DNA from: Pseudomonadota bacterium
GTDB taxonomy: Bacteria; Pseudomonadota; Gammaproteobacteria; Burkholderiales; Burkholderiaceae_B
Direction: 5' to 3'
Assembly (NCBI GenBank): GCA_023386765.1
Contig: JAEWJD010000036.1
Span: 1 to 22,548, forward strand
DNA length: 22,548 bases
The notes under the pieces were generated by a model. That model saw only the letters and a program-made list of their open reading frames with translations. It had not been told where the DNA came from and ran no database searches. Position 1 is the first letter of the stretch; the number at the start of each line of letters is the position of its first letter. Shown piece after piece: positions 21,929-22,548 of the stretch. Both the position numbers and the translations under genes were made by a program.

Positions 21929-22548
21929 TCAAGGGCGCCGGAAGGTCAGGCGCTCGGGCACCGGCTTGCAGCGGCCCAGCCGGCTCCAGACCGGCATCAG
22001 CAGGAAAAAGGCCAGATAGATCAACGTGCCGGCCTGGGCGGCCAGGTGCGTGGCCGGAGTCGGCGCACGGGTCCCCAGGTAGCCCAGCATCAGGAAATCC
22101 ACGATGAACAGCGCATAGACCGCCTTGTGCCACCCGGGCCGGTAACGGATGGATTTCACGGGTGAGCGGTCCAGCCATGGCAGAAAGAACAGGATGCCGA
22201 CGGCGCCGCCCATGGTCATGACGCCCCAGAACTTGGCGTCTTCGGTGCGCAGCAGGACAGCCAGGAGCAGGAAGAGGACGGCGCCGACAAGCCGGGCCCG
22301 CAGGCTGCGTCGCCGCGTCAGCAGCCAGCTGAGGGCGGTCAGCAGCGCGGCGGCGGCCAGCACCCAGGTAAAACCGTCGGTGGCCGCGCGCAGCATGGCG
22401 TAGAACGGCGTGAAGTACCACACCGGGGCAATGTGCTCGGGTGTCTGCAGCGGGTCGGCCGGCACGAAGTTGTTGTATTCCAGGAAATAGCCGCCCATCT
22501 CGGGCGCAAAGAACACAATGGCCGCGAACACCAGCAGGAAGATCGCGA
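21929..22548 (-). CDS. petB: Cytochrome b of the bc1 complex (partial, 5' end outside window)
   Basis: The C-terminal 206 codons of the membrane subunit that carries hemes bL and bH and the two quinone sites. Helices E to H of the family are present. The Qo loop reads HIAPVWYFTPFYAMLRA: the PEWY of mitochondria and alphaproteobacteria is PVWY here, a form I know from beta- and gammaproteobacteria. KSIRYRPGWHKAVYALFIVD and FLMLGYLGTRAPTPATHLAA follow, then a last helix and a short basic tail. The heme-ligand helices lie beyond the window. Followed by petC at 28 bp. Confidence 0.96.
   Translation of the reverse strand, partial: AIFLLVFAAIVFFAPEMGGYFLEYNNFVPADPLQTPEHIAPVWYFTPFYAMLRAATDGFTWVLAAAALLTALSWLLTRRRSLRARLVGAVLFLLLAVLLRTEDAKFWGVMTMGGAVGILFFLPWLDRSPVKSIRYRPGWHKAVYALFIVDFLMLGYLGTRAPTPATHLAAQAGTLIYLAFFLLMPVWSRLGRCKPVPERLTFRRP

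Overview
The window is GC-rich chromosomal DNA from a betaproteobacterium, most likely Bordetella/Achromobacter-type Alcaligenaceae. That placement is an inference from three things: the petB-petC-sspA-sspB order, an orphan Bug-family receptor inside a CoA-dependent catabolic operon, and the PVWY form of the cytochrome b Qo motif. Nothing in the window fixes the species.

Left part (1-5379, all minus strand): the 5' 438 codons of a family 5 peptide-type ABC substrate-binding protein, with a good promoter and a leader of about 215 nt; a translationally coupled membrane protein/GTPase pair (DUF2868 and DUF3482 type); and an AraC-type regulator. The AraC gene is divergent from an EamA-type permease (5532-6413, plus). 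A tRNA-Asn gene with its own promoter and terminator follows (minus), then an amidase-signature enzyme and an atypical sirtuin (both plus).

Catabolic cluster (9270-15641): a minus-strand operon of acyl-CoA dehydrogenase, second dehydrogenase-like subunit, family III CoA-transferase and Bug periplasmic receptor is divergent from a plus-strand pair, crotonase and LysR regulator. Together they look like uptake, CoA activation, dehydrogenation and hydration of an unidentified carboxylic acid. The shared intergenic region carries two textbook LysR T-N11-A boxes inside a symmetric array.

Decayed island (about 15675-19632): next to tRNA-Thr(TGT) sits a broken P4-type integrase, then two unrecognised overlapping genes with a structured leader, an AlpA-type regulator with an iterated CCCTTAGGG operator region, a Rha-family phage regulator and a short HTH protein. 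Nearly identical 19-bp repeats flank it and may be att sites. This is the least ordinary part of the window. I did not find a clearly new multi-gene system; the best candidate is the unknown gene pair and its leader.

Right part (19684-22548, minus): tRNA-Thr, sspB, sspA, petC (cytochrome c1) and the 3' part of petB (cytochrome b), a housekeeping block.
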